Source: an uncultured Acidimicrobiales bacterium
Lineage (GTDB): Bacteria > Actinomycetota > Acidimicrobiia > Acidimicrobiales > SHLQ01
Direction of reading: 5' to 3'
Assembly: GCA_938038815.1 (NCBI GenBank)
Contig: CALHTF010000031.1
Span: 1-43,093 of the forward strand
DNA length: 43,093 bases
This document shows, piece after piece, positions 23,584 to 31,373 of the stretch (its first letter is position 1; each line of letters starts with the position of its first letter). Position numbers and translations under genes: made by a program. The notes under the pieces were generated by a model. That model was not told where the DNA came from, searched no databases, and saw nothing but the letters and a program-made list of their open reading frames with translations.

Positions 23584-26500
23584 TGCTTGGACTTGTTGCC
23601 GCGCTTCTTCTCGCTGCGAGCCAATGCCTTGGCTGCTTTCACCCAGTGTTCGCGTTTCGCCCGTTCGGCGAGACCCGGGATCTTCTTGTCGAGCGCAGCG
23701 AGATCAGACTTTGACAGGTCGGCGATCTGCTCATACTGACGGATCCCGTTGGCGGCGAGTGCGGCCGCGATCTTCGGCCCGATTCCTTTGATCACCGTGA
23801 GGTCATCGCTCGGCCCGACCATCTTTGATTCGAGCTTTTGCGCGGTCTTGGTTGCGTGGGCCAGTCGACGCTTGCGGTGCCCGGCTTTGGCCGAGGTTGC
23901 CTTGACTAGATCGATCCGTAGTGCCGAAATGGTGGCGGCGTATTCTTCGCTGCGCTGTTCGTGGCGCTCAAGTTCTTTCTGAAGCGCCGACAGCTCGTCG
24001 TTGTTGGTGGCGAGGGTCGATTCGGCGTCGCGCAGTTTGCGCTCGAGTCGTTCGACCTCTGGGCCGGATGCTGCGCTGGCGGTGGTCGCGTCGGCCAGCG
24101 CGTTGCGGGTCTCGGCAAGTTCGGCGATCAGCCGGTCGTTCTGGGTCGACAGTTCGGTAATGGTGGCCTCGCTGTTGGCATGGCGCTGTTCGCTAGAAGC
24201 CTGGGCGTGGTCGATCGCCCGCTCAAGCTGGTCGACGCGGGCCTGCATCTCTGGCACCCGGGCGGCTTGATCGACCAACGCCGGGTCGACGGACGGGTTC
24301 TTCTTGGCGAAGTCGACCTCGAGTTGGGCGGCCCGCAATTTGGCTTCGAGTTCCGCGACTCGCATCGCCCGAGTCTCGATGCCCTTCGATCGCGACTTCA
24401 GGTCATTGATCTTTGACCGCAGTTGTTGGGCTTCGGTTTCTAGCTCGGTGACCCGACCGGCCCGGCGTTCCAGTTCGGGCAAGCTCGCCCGCAGGCTCAG
24501 GAGTTCAGATTCGCTAGCCGACAAATGTTCGACGCGAGCTTCGAGTGCACTGATGCGCATGGCTCGTTGTTCGGACTCGTGGCGGGTTGCTTCGGAGGCC
24601 AGCTTGATTTCGTCGGCCTCGTCGAGTGCCCGGTGAAGGGTCTCGGACTCATACTCCGAGGCGGCGAGGTCGTTGGCGAGCAGTGCTGCTCGTTCGGAGA
24701 CTTCGGTCAGTTCGGCTTGGGCGTTGTCCAGCTCGGCCGCCGTGCTGTTGAGCTTCTCCGTGGTCTTGCCCAGATCGGCGGTCGCGGTCGACAGCTTTTG
24801 GGTCGTCTCGTTCAGTTCGTTGGTGGTGTCGCTCAGCGCATCGGCGGTGTCGTCGAGTTGTTTGGTGCGGGCGTCGAGGGCCTCAGCACTTTGCGCGAGT
24901 TCGTCGGTGTACCGGTCGCGTTGATCGGCGAGTTCGGTCTCGAGCTCAGTAACCCGGGCGGTCGCTTCGGTGTACTTGCGGTCGTGGTCGGCGATCGAGG
25001 CTTCCAGCGAATCGACGCTGTGTTGTAGTTCGCTCGCTCGTTCGTTGCTCGTTTCGAGTTCGTGTTCGAGAACCGTCACCCGGGCTTGGGCGGTCTCGAG
25101 TAGCTCGGTTTGCGAGTCGGCAGTCTCGTTGAGTCCGTCCTGGGCGGCACGCAGTTCGAGCAGATCGGCCTCGACCGTCGACTTGGCCCGCTGGGCGGCG
25201 TCGAGTTGGCGACGCGATTCGGCAAGCGAGTTCGACGAGCTGGTGATCTCGGTTCGTAGACCGACGATCGCGGCCCGCTCGGTCTCGAGTTCTTGTTCGA
25301 GCTCGGCTACTCGGGCCTGCTGTTGCTCGATTCGGTTGTTGGCCGCGTTGAGATAGGACTGCATCGTGGTCTGGTCGGCCAGCTGCTGTTCGAGTTCGAC
25401 CACTCGAGACTGCTGTTCGCTCAGCGTGTCGTTTGCCGATGCGAGCAACGAGCTGGTTTGGGCTTGTTGTTCGAGTTGGTCTTCGAGCTCGGCTACTCGG
25501 GCCTGGTGCTGATCGGCGGCAATGCGTACTGCGGCCAATTCGGCGTTGAGTTGGCCCGACTCGTCGATCTGAGCTTGCAGGGCGGCGACCTGTTGGCGCT
25601 GTTGTTCGATCGCTTCGTTCGCCGCGGCGAGTTCGGCGACGAGGCGGTTGTTCTCGATGACCTGGCGTTCGAGTTCGCCGGCCCGCCTTTGCAGGTTGGT
25701 CTGAAGCGACGCCGACGAGGAGACCCGGCGTTCGAGGTCGGCCCGCATCTTGTCGACGTCGGCCGCCAGCGTTGCCGCGAGCTCGCGTTGTTTTTGGGCT
25801 TCTTGACGTTCGGCGTTGAGCTCGGAACGCAAGGTTTGGCGTTCGGCTTGTTGAGCGGGCGCTGCTTCGGTGTCTTCGGTCTGGGGCGACGGCGCGCCGG
25901 CGGTCGCCTCGCGTTCGGCGAGGTCGAGTTCGGCTTGGTCGACCAAGTGTTGTTGTTCGATCGCCGCCTCGCGCATGCCCGACAGCGTTTGTTCTGCGAC
26001 GTCGAGATCCTCTTTGGCTACCGCAATTTCGTCTTGAGCGGCCGCCAGCTTTGCCTTGCCGGTGCGCACTTCATCTTCGAGCTGTTTGACCCGTTGGGTC
26101 GAGGTATCGCGTTCGGCCTGAAGATCGCTGCTGCGTCGTTCGAGTTCGGCGATATGGGTGGTGCTGGCATCGAGTTGCGCCGCCAGATCGCGAGCCCGTT
26201 CGTTTGCCCGTTCGATCGCCACCTCGAGTTGGGTAACCCGCTCTTGTTGGGCGGCGAGCGACGGATCGGTGTTGGCTGCTTCGCCAAGTTGGCCGGTGGC
26301 CATCGCGGCAGCCAGGCGAGCCTCGTCGCGGCGGTTGGTCTCGGCGGTGATCTCGGGGTCGAGCGCATCGAACCCCGTGGGCGGAGCGAGCGAAGAGAGC
26401 GGACGGGCCGGTGGCGCATCGAGCGAGGACCGGACGGGGCCGGTGTCTTCGAGTCGCTTCTCGAGCTCGGGCAACAGTTCGGCCCGAGCCGACAGATCGT

Positions 26501-26744
26501 CGATGCTGGTTTGTAACCGAAGGTTCTCGGTTTCGAGCTCGCTGTTTTTGGTGCGCAACGCCGCTCGTTCGAGCTCGGTGGTCTCGCCGTCTTGGCGAAG
26601 GGTGGTCAACTCGTGCTGGATCCGGTCCCATTCGCGCAGGCTCACGGTTTTACGCCGCCACTTCCACACCAGCCAGGCACCGAGCAAGGTGAGTAGGGCA
26701 GCGCCGATGAGCGAGAGCCAAATTTCAGCGAGTACACGGCTCAT
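23580..26744 (-). CDS. 1054-aa membrane-anchored coiled-coil protein with C-terminal helix-hairpin-helix
   Basis: A very long protein with one N-terminal transmembrane helix (about 7-29), basic residues directly after it, then about 900 residues of nearly unbroken heptad-like sequence rich in Glu, Ala, Gln, Arg and Leu. It ends in a globular module from about 981: a helix-hairpin-helix (IKGIGPKIAAALAANGI at 985-1001), helices ending WVKAAKAL, and a basic tail. The end module resembles HhH domains found fused to several unrelated proteins and is expected to bind DNA or another protein. The whole reads as a rod reaching from the membrane to the nucleoid or a polar target. No SMC-type ATPase heads are present, so it is not an SMC. 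It is the largest gene in the window, and its neighbour is a CNBD protein on the same strand. Confidence 0.75.
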   Translation of the reverse strand: MSRVLAEIWLSLIGAALLTLLGAWLVWKWRRKTVSLREWDRIQHELTTLRQDGETTELERAALRTKNSELETENLRLQTSIDDLSARAELLPELEKRLEDTGPVRSSLDAPPARPLSSLAPPTGFDALDPEITAETNRRDEARLAAAMATGQLGEAANTDPSLAAQQERVTQLEVAIERANERARDLAAQLDASTTHIAELERRSSDLQAERDTSTQRVKQLEDEVRTGKAKLAAAQDEIAVAKEDLDVAEQTLSGMREAAIEQQHLVDQAELDLAEREATAGAPSPQTEDTEAAPAQQAERQTLRSELNAERQEAQKQRELAATLAADVDKMRADLERRVSSSASLQTNLQRRAGELERQVIENNRLVAELAAANEAIEQQRQQVAALQAQIDESGQLNAELAAVRIAADQHQARVAELEDQLEQQAQTSSLLASANDTLSEQQSRVVELEQQLADQTTMQSYLNAANNRIEQQQARVAELEQELETERAAIVGLRTEITSSSNSLAESRRQLDAAQRAKSTVEADLLELRAAQDGLNETADSQTELLETAQARVTVLEHELETSNERASELQHSVDSLEASIADHDRKYTEATARVTELETELADQRDRYTDELAQSAEALDARTKQLDDTADALSDTTNELNETTQKLSTATADLGKTTEKLNSTAAELDNAQAELTEVSERAALLANDLAASEYESETLHRALDEADEIKLASEATRHESEQRAMRISALEARVEHLSASESELLSLRASLPELERRAGRVTELETEAQQLRSKINDLKSRSKGIETRAMRVAELEAKLRAAQLEVDFAKKNPSVDPALVDQAARVPEMQARVDQLERAIDHAQASSEQRHANSEATITELSTQNDRLIAELAETRNALADATTASAASGPEVERLERKLRDAESTLATNNDELSALQKELERHEQRSEEYAATISALRIDLVKATSAKAGHRKRRLAHATKTAQKLESKMVGPSDDLTVIKGIGPKIAAALAANGIRQYEQIADLSKSDLAALDKKIPGLAERAKREHWVKAAKALARSEKKRGNKSKH

Positions 26745-26884
26745 GAATTCGTACGGTCTTTCACAGGGAGAATTACGTAAACGCTACGCAACCCATCAGA
26801 GTAGATGAAAGGGCATGAAAATGTCTAAGGCGGTTTTTCGCGTGTTCGCCCGATCAACGCCGAGCGGGACTCACCAGGGGGTGC

Positions 26885-27295
26885 CTAGTAACGCTCGCTG
26901 TCGTGGAGCCGCGATACCGCACCGACCAGGATCTTCTTGGCAATCTTGGGGCTGCCGTCGAGCAGGCTGGAGAACTCGCGCCGGTTCAGCGCATCGATCA
27001 CCATGTCGGTGTCGGCGGTAATCGTGGCGTTGCGAGGCATGCCGGCGATAACGGCCAGCTCGCCAAAGAAGTCTCCGGGGCCGAGCGTGGCGATGACTTT
27101 GCCGTCTTTGCGGACCGTTGCTTGGCCCTCGACGATAATCATGAACTCGCGTCCAGGCTCACCTTGTTTGGTGAGCACCTTTCCCGCCTTGATCGGAACC
27201 TGGGTGAGTAGACCAGAGATCGACTTCAGTTCCTTGTTCGAGCATTCGCTGAAGATCGAAATTTCCTTCAGTTTGTTCTCGGTGCCTCGTGCCAT
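26885..27295 (-). CDS. Stand-alone cyclic-nucleotide-binding-domain protein
   Basis: A 136-aa protein that is essentially one CNBD. The beta-roll and phosphate-binding cassette are visible as PGDFFGELAVIAG followed by RNATITA, in which the Glu and Arg that contact cAMP or cGMP in this fold are kept. There is no DNA-binding helix-turn-helix and no channel or kinase part, so it must act through a partner. The ATG has a strong ribosome site, GGGGGA, about 5 nt upstream, so it is leadered. It lies upstream of the coiled-coil gene on the same strand with a 140-nt gap that has no clear hairpin. Confidence 0.8.
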   Translation of the reverse strand: MARGTENKLKEISIFSECSNKELKSISGLLTQVPIKAGKVLTKQGEPGREFMIIVEGQATVRKDGKVIATLGPGDFFGELAVIAGMPRNATITADTDMVIDALNRREFSSLLDGSPKIAKKILVGAVSRLHDSERY

Positions 27296-27338
27296 GTGTT
27301 CCCCCTGGGTCCGCGCTTGATCATCTCAGAATCAACTT

Positions 27339-27351
27339 GTGTGACTCACAC
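27339..27351. promoter_or_regulatory. 13-bp palindrome in CNBD/cyclase divergent region
   Basis: GTGTGA-C-TCACAC is a perfect palindrome with a single central base. It overlaps a TAGTGT -10-like box on the minus strand for the CNBD gene. The TGTGA/TCACA half-sites equal those of CRP, but the spacing (1 instead of 6) does not, so a different regulator is more likely. Confidence 0.4.
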
Positions 27352-27403
27352 TAGCCACCAATGGTTCGACGGCCCATTTTTCGCTCCCCCCAGAGCCGCG
27401 ATC

Positions 27404-27409
27404 TAGGGT
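27404..27409 (+). promoter_or_regulatory. Leaderless -10 box of the cyclase gene
   Basis: TAGGGT, six bases (GAGGCC), then ATG at 27416. Confidence 0.6.
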
Positions 27410-27415
27410 GAGGCC

Positions 27416-28351
27416 ATGGGATTTCCAGACGAAGTCAAGGCCATCGCCGACCAGGTTCGCACGTGGGGGAAATGGGGCGCCGACGACCAGTTGGGCACGC
27501 TCAACTACCTCACCCCCGAGGCGATCAAGCGCGGCGCCGACAGCGTGGTTAGCGGGCGAACCTTCAGTCTGGCGGTCGACCTTCAACTCGACGGCATGCA
27601 GCTTGGCGCTATCCCGGGTCGGGTCAATCCGCTGCGCACGATGGTGGCGATCAACTCGTCGATGACCCCCGACGACCCCGAGTCGTTCCACACCAGCGAC
27701 GATGTGGTCACTATGGGTCTGCAGGCGGCTACCCATTGGGACGCGTTGGCCCACGCCAGCTTTAACGGCAGCCTCTACAACAACAATCCGGCGTCGGGGA
27801 TTAACGAGTGGGGCGCCTCGACCTGTGGCATCAGCAATGTTCGATCGTTGACCGGTCGGGGAGTCCTGCTCGATGTGGCGCGAACCAAAGGAGTCGACGT
27901 ACTCGACTTTGGCTACGCAATCACCGCCGATGACCTCGACGAGACGATCGCTGCTTCGGGCGTGACGATCGAGTCGGGCGACATCGTGTTGATCCGGACC
28001 GGGCTGATGCAGAAGTACTTCGCCGGCGACAAACAGGCCTACAACGGGTGGTCGGGTAGTCCGGGGCCGGGTGTGACCTGTGTGGAGTGGTTCCACCGTC
28101 ACGAGGTCGCCGCCGCAGCTACCGACACGTTGGTCTTTGAGGTCTTCCCGTCGGAGTACCCCGAGGCCATGTTGGCCGTGCACGTGCTCGACCTCGTCGA
28201 ACTCGGTCTGACCCAGGGCCAGAACTGGAACCTTGAAGACCTGGCCGCCGACTGCGCCGCCGACGGGCAGTACACGTTCATGCTCGAAGCATCGCCGCTG
28301 CCGTTTGTGGGTGGCTGCGGTTCGCCGGTGAACCCGGTAGCGATCAAATAG
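27416..28351 (+). CDS. Cyclase-family metal-dependent hydrolase
   Basis: A 311-aa protein of the cyclase superfamily that includes bacterial kynurenine formamidase and isatin hydrolase. The metal-binding motif reads THWDALAH (about 103-110), which retains the His-x-Asp-x3-His arrangement, and a later stretch HRHEVAAAATD is typical of the larger actinobacterial branch. It probably hydrolyses an amide or lactone using a divalent metal. It lacks signal peptide and membrane segments. No tryptophan-degradation genes are adjacent, so a kynurenine role is not supported by context. A hairpin follows the stop. Confidence 0.8.
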   Translation: MGFPDEVKAIADQVRTWGKWGADDQLGTLNYLTPEAIKRGADSVVSGRTFSLAVDLQLDGMQLGAIPGRVNPLRTMVAINSSMTPDDPESFHTSDDVVTMGLQAATHWDALAHASFNGSLYNNNPASGINEWGASTCGISNVRSLTGRGVLLDVARTKGVDVLDFGYAITADDLDETIAASGVTIESGDIVLIRTGLMQKYFAGDKQAYNGWSGSPGPGVTCVEWFHRHEVAAAATDTLVFEVFPSEYPEAMLAVHVLDLVELGLTQGQNWNLEDLAADCAADGQYTFMLEASPLPFVGGCGSPVNPVAIK

Positions 28352-28355
28352 CCAG

Positions 28356-28372
28356 CGAGCGACTACCGCTCG
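28356..28372. terminator. 6-bp hairpin between convergent genes
   Basis: CGAGCG-ACTAC-CGCTCG lies 4 nt after the cyclase stop and 13 nt past the stop of the SH3b gene, a likely bidirectional terminator without U-tract. Confidence 0.4.
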
Positions 28373-28385
28373 GTCACCTCGGCGG

Positions 28386-29573
28386 TTACTCCTCGATCTC
28401 GACCAGCAACAGAAGTTCGATAAACGCCCAACCGGTCTGGCCTTCGTATTCGAGTTCGGCCCAGTGATCGGTGCGGTTACCAGTGAGGGTGGCGTAGGAA
28501 CCATCAGGGATCGTCACGATGATCTCGCCGTTTGGTTCGCCGCGAACATTCACGCCGATCGAACCCGGAGCGTTGGTGACGGTGACCCCTTCGGTAATCG
28601 CCGAAGCCCGGTCAGACGGGTCGCCGACGACCTCGATGAGGTACTGGGTCGAGACCCATCCGGTGCGGTTATCGAACGTGATCTCGGCCCACTGGTCGGC
28701 CACGTTGCCGGTGAGCACGACGACCGTGCCGGAAATGAGGCGATCGACGATGGTGCCGTTTGGTGCGGTTCGTACGTTAAGCCCGTCGGTGTCGTCGACA
28801 TAGACCATCGCCGAGCCGGTCGGACCGCTTTCCTGGTCGACGTCGCCGTCGCCGATCTTGGGTTCGGCGGCTTGAGCGTCGGGGCGCAGCGGAATCACGA
28901 ACTCGCTGTAGACCCAGCCAATGGCGTCGTCGTAGGTGACCTCAATCCACTGACCTTGCGATGAGCCGGTTGCGGTCACTTCGGCGAGCGGCACGATGTT
29001 CATGATGACGTCGCCGTCGGGTTGTTTGCGAAGGTTGACCCCCGACGCGATGCCGGTCACGACCAGGGTTTCGCCGGCGGTAACTTGCGCGTCGGCGATT
29101 TCGGTCGGGTCGCTGGAAGGCGAATCGGTAGCGAACGGCGACTCCGGGAGAGATTCGAGCGATCCGACCGGGGCCAGATACCCACTGTGTACCCAGCCGA
29201 TGTTTTGTTGCCACCGCACCTCGATCCATCGCACGCCGTCGACGTCGGTGACGTGACCGGTACTTGAGACGGTTTCGCCCTGAGCCAGTCGAGCGAGTGA
29301 GTCCGACGACACGGTTGCGTCGGCCCGGAGGTTGAGCCCGATGTCGGTGTTGACCACGACCCAGTCGTCGGCTCGGAGTGATTCGTCGGCGAATGCCAAC
29401 GGTCCGTCCGGGTTCTCGAATCGTTCGGGTAGACCGACTGAGCTCTCTTTGCTGTAGGTGCACGACGTGGCGACCATCAGCAAGACGACGGCCGCGACAA
29501 GCAGGCGGCCGGGCAACAAAACAGCGCGTGCGCTGCCTGTCGTGAGGGGGTTGGTGATCGGGCGAACAGACAT
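28386..29573 (-). CDS. Lipoprotein with four bacterial SH3 domains
   Basis: A 395-aa exported lipoprotein. The signal segment ends in the lipobox VATSC (cysteine near residue 38). Four SH3b-type repeats follow, each with an LNLR/VNLR/LNVR/VNVR strand and a conserved W-x-E-V/I/L strand plus GW: about 70-135, 160-215, 245-295 and 310-375. Such repeats usually bind peptidoglycan stem peptides. There is no catalytic domain, so it may target or sense the wall. ATG at 29573 is preferred to GTG at 29582. The 96-nt gap upstream (29574-29669) contains no clear signal beyond a possible weak promoter. Confidence 0.8.
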   Translation of the reverse strand: MSVRPITNPLTTGSARAVLLPGRLLVAAVVLLMVATSCTYSKESSVGLPERFENPDGPLAFADESLRADDWVVVNTDIGLNLRADATVSSDSLARLAQGETVSSTGHVTDVDGVRWIEVRWQQNIGWVHSGYLAPVGSLESLPESPFATDSPSSDPTEIADAQVTAGETLVVTGIASGVNLRKQPDGDVIMNIVPLAEVTATGSSQGQWIEVTYDDAIGWVYSEFVIPLRPDAQAAEPKIGDGDVDQESGPTGSAMVYVDDTDGLNVRTAPNGTIVDRLISGTVVVLTGNVADQWAEITFDNRTGWVSTQYLIEVVGDPSDRASAITEGVTVTNAPGSIGVNVRGEPNGEIIVTIPDGSYATLTGNRTDHWAELEYEGQTGWAFIELLLLVEIEE

Positions 29574-29669
29574 GGTTCCCACAAGGGTTGATTCCGTAGG
29601 TCAAAAGAACCATCGGCGTCGTGGTGGGAGTTGTTAGGAGTTCGTCCGAGCGACGTTTGGACGGGTGGC

Positions 29670-30614
29670 TCAATACCCGGCGGGGCGGTCAACCAGGCCA
29701 ATCGGCTCGGTGTTGTTCACCATGGCCTCGATGTTGTGCGCAATGATTTCGCCATGGGCCGTCCAGCCCAGATGCCCCGACCAGGAGATGTGGCGGCTCA
29801 GACGCACCTGAGGATGGGTGTACAACCAGTGACCGTCGGGCAGCGGCTCGGGGTCGACCGTGTCGAGCGATGCCCGGGCCACCACCCCCGAATCGAGGGC
29901 GTTGCGCAGCGCATCTTGATCGACCAATCCACCCCGGGCGATATTCACCAGGTGGGTCCCCGGTTTCATCGCTGCGAACACGCCCTCATCGATCATCTGG
30001 GCTGTTTCGGGGGTGAGCGGCGCACCCAACACAATGTGGTCGGCATCGGAGACCGCCGTGGTGGTGTCGGGCACAACGGTGGCGAAGCTGGCCGCCGCAT
30101 CGTCGGCCGACACCGGACGGCGACGGGTGGCCACGACCCGCATATCGAACGCGTGCGCCAAGGTGGCGACCCGCCGTCCAATCTCGCCGTAGCCGATCAC
30201 GGCCACGGTTTTGCCCGCCAGTCCGCCGAGGTGCGGATCGGCATGCCATTTCTCGGGTGCTTGGTCGATCCACATAGCGGGAAGTTGCTTCTCGAACATC
30301 AACATCGTGGTCAGCACCCACTCACTTATCGGCACCGCGCTGGCACCGCGACTGCAGGTGAGCGTGAGGTGGCTCGGCACGAGCTCGATCGGGAAGTGCT
30401 CGATGCCGGTGCTGATCAAATGCACCCAGTCGGTGGTGGTTTCCAACGCTGCGGCGAGGTCGTCGCGCGGGCGACCCGTGGTGAGCAACCCAAACGCCGG
30501 TTGGGAGAGATCGCAGTTCTGGGCGTCGACCAACTCAACATCGCCGAACTGCTGAGCCAGGTTGGCGATGAGGCCATCAGAGAAGTGATGTCGAATCACT
30601 GGTCGGGTCGTCAT
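29670..30614 (-). CDS. D-isomer-specific 2-hydroxyacid dehydrogenase
   Basis: A 314-aa NAD(P)-dependent dehydrogenase. The Rossmann motif VIGYGEIGRR lies near residue 140, and the catalytic set is present: Arg in NIARGGLVD, Glu in VDPEPLP and His in SRHISWSGH. It interconverts a 2-keto acid and a D-2-hydroxy acid; the substrate is open (glyoxylate/hydroxypyruvate reductase-like length). The ATG at 30614 is fixed by a leaderless box. It is divergent from the TetR regulator, with 84 nt between starts, so that regulator could act on it. Confidence 0.87.
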   Translation of the reverse strand: MTTRPVIRHHFSDGLIANLAQQFGDVELVDAQNCDLSQPAFGLLTTGRPRDDLAAALETTTDWVHLISTGIEHFPIELVPSHLTLTCSRGASAVPISEWVLTTMLMFEKQLPAMWIDQAPEKWHADPHLGGLAGKTVAVIGYGEIGRRVATLAHAFDMRVVATRRRPVSADDAAASFATVVPDTTTAVSDADHIVLGAPLTPETAQMIDEGVFAAMKPGTHLVNIARGGLVDQDALRNALDSGVVARASLDTVDPEPLPDGHWLYTHPQVRLSRHISWSGHLGWTAHGEIIAHNIEAMVNNTEPIGLVDRPAGY

Positions 30615-30620
30615 GTGGTC

Positions 30621-30626
30621 AAGCTA
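30621..30626 (-). promoter_or_regulatory. Leaderless -10 box of the 2-hydroxyacid dehydrogenase gene
   Basis: On the minus strand TAGCTT, six bases (GACCAC), then ATG at 30614. Confidence 0.6.
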
Positions 30627-30698
30627 GCGCTTCGTCGACCGCCCCAATGAGGGTTTCGGTTTTGGAAGAAGTCGCCCATACCCGCTAAGCCTTGAGCC

Positions 30699-31373
30699 AT
30701 GTCAGCGCCATCCGCACGGGAGCGGAACCAGGCCGAACGACGGCACCGAGTGCTCGAATCGGCGATGTACCTCGCCGCCAAAGGCGGTTATGAGTCGGTA
30801 CAGATGCGCGACGTTGCGGCCGAGGCCGAAGTATCGATGGGAACCATCTATCGCTACTTCGGATCAAAGGACGAAATGCTGCTCGCCGGCTTTGCCCGGT
30901 GGGTACGTCACACCAGGCGGCAACTGGGCGAACACGGACCCGTGGGCGACAACCCCGGCGAACGGGTCGCCAACGCGCTTGCGTCGGCGGTCGCGAAGTC
31001 AGAAAAAGCGCCGCTGCTCATGGAAGCGCTTCTGACCGCCATGGCCAACCCCGACCCGGCCTATGTGGTGTACAAACGAGAGATCGGCGATGGCATGCAC
31101 GGCATCATCGGCGACGCGGTCGGAATTGAAGATGCGGTCGATGTCGACGGCGTTGCTCGGGTCGTGAGCCACGTGTGGTTCTCGTCGATCATGCGCTGGG
31201 TGAGCGGCGTTGCGCCCGCCGGAAGCGTCTCTGAAGAGCTCCGTTACGCGGTGTCGCTTCTGTTGCCCCAAACCGAGGCGCTGACCATCGCCAGCGTCAT
31301 CGATCTTCAGGAATCGGTAGGGGTCAGCAACTCGATGCAGGCCGACGCCGGAACCGCCGGGCTGAACAGATAA
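30699..31373 (+). CDS. TetR-family regulator, KstR-like
   Basis: A 224-aa one-domain-plus-ligand regulator. The N-terminal helix-turn-helix runs through about 20-65 with GGYESVQMRDVA and VSMGTIYRYFGSK. The recognition region and the C-terminal stretch (PLLMEALLTAM; VARVVSHVWFSSIMRWVSG) resemble mycobacterial KstR, the repressor of cholesterol catabolism, as I recall its sequence. I find no KstR-type operator (AACnnGTT core) near it. It may control the divergent dehydrogenase or distant genes such as the SDR pair at 36.7-38.4 kb. The last 67 nt overlap the 3' end of the convergent EAL gene. A 7-nt-spaced TAAGCC before the ATG may be its -10. Confidence 0.78.
   Translation: MSAPSARERNQAERRHRVLESAMYLAAKGGYESVQMRDVAAEAEVSMGTIYRYFGSKDEMLLAGFARWVRHTRRQLGEHGPVGDNPGERVANALASAVAKSEKAPLLMEALLTAMANPDPAYVVYKREIGDGMHGIIGDAVGIEDAVDVDGVARVVSHVWFSSIMRWVSGVAPAGSVSEELRYAVSLLLPQTEALTIASVIDLQESVGVSNSMQADAGTAGLNR

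Noticed and set aside
26815..27021. Plus-strand 68-aa ORF opposite the CNBD gene
   Set aside because: Only its first residues look natural; the rest is Arg/Ser/Gly-rich antisense of the CNBD gene.
27339..27351. CRP binding site
   Set aside because: Half-sites TGTGA and TCACA are present but separated by 1 bp, not 6.
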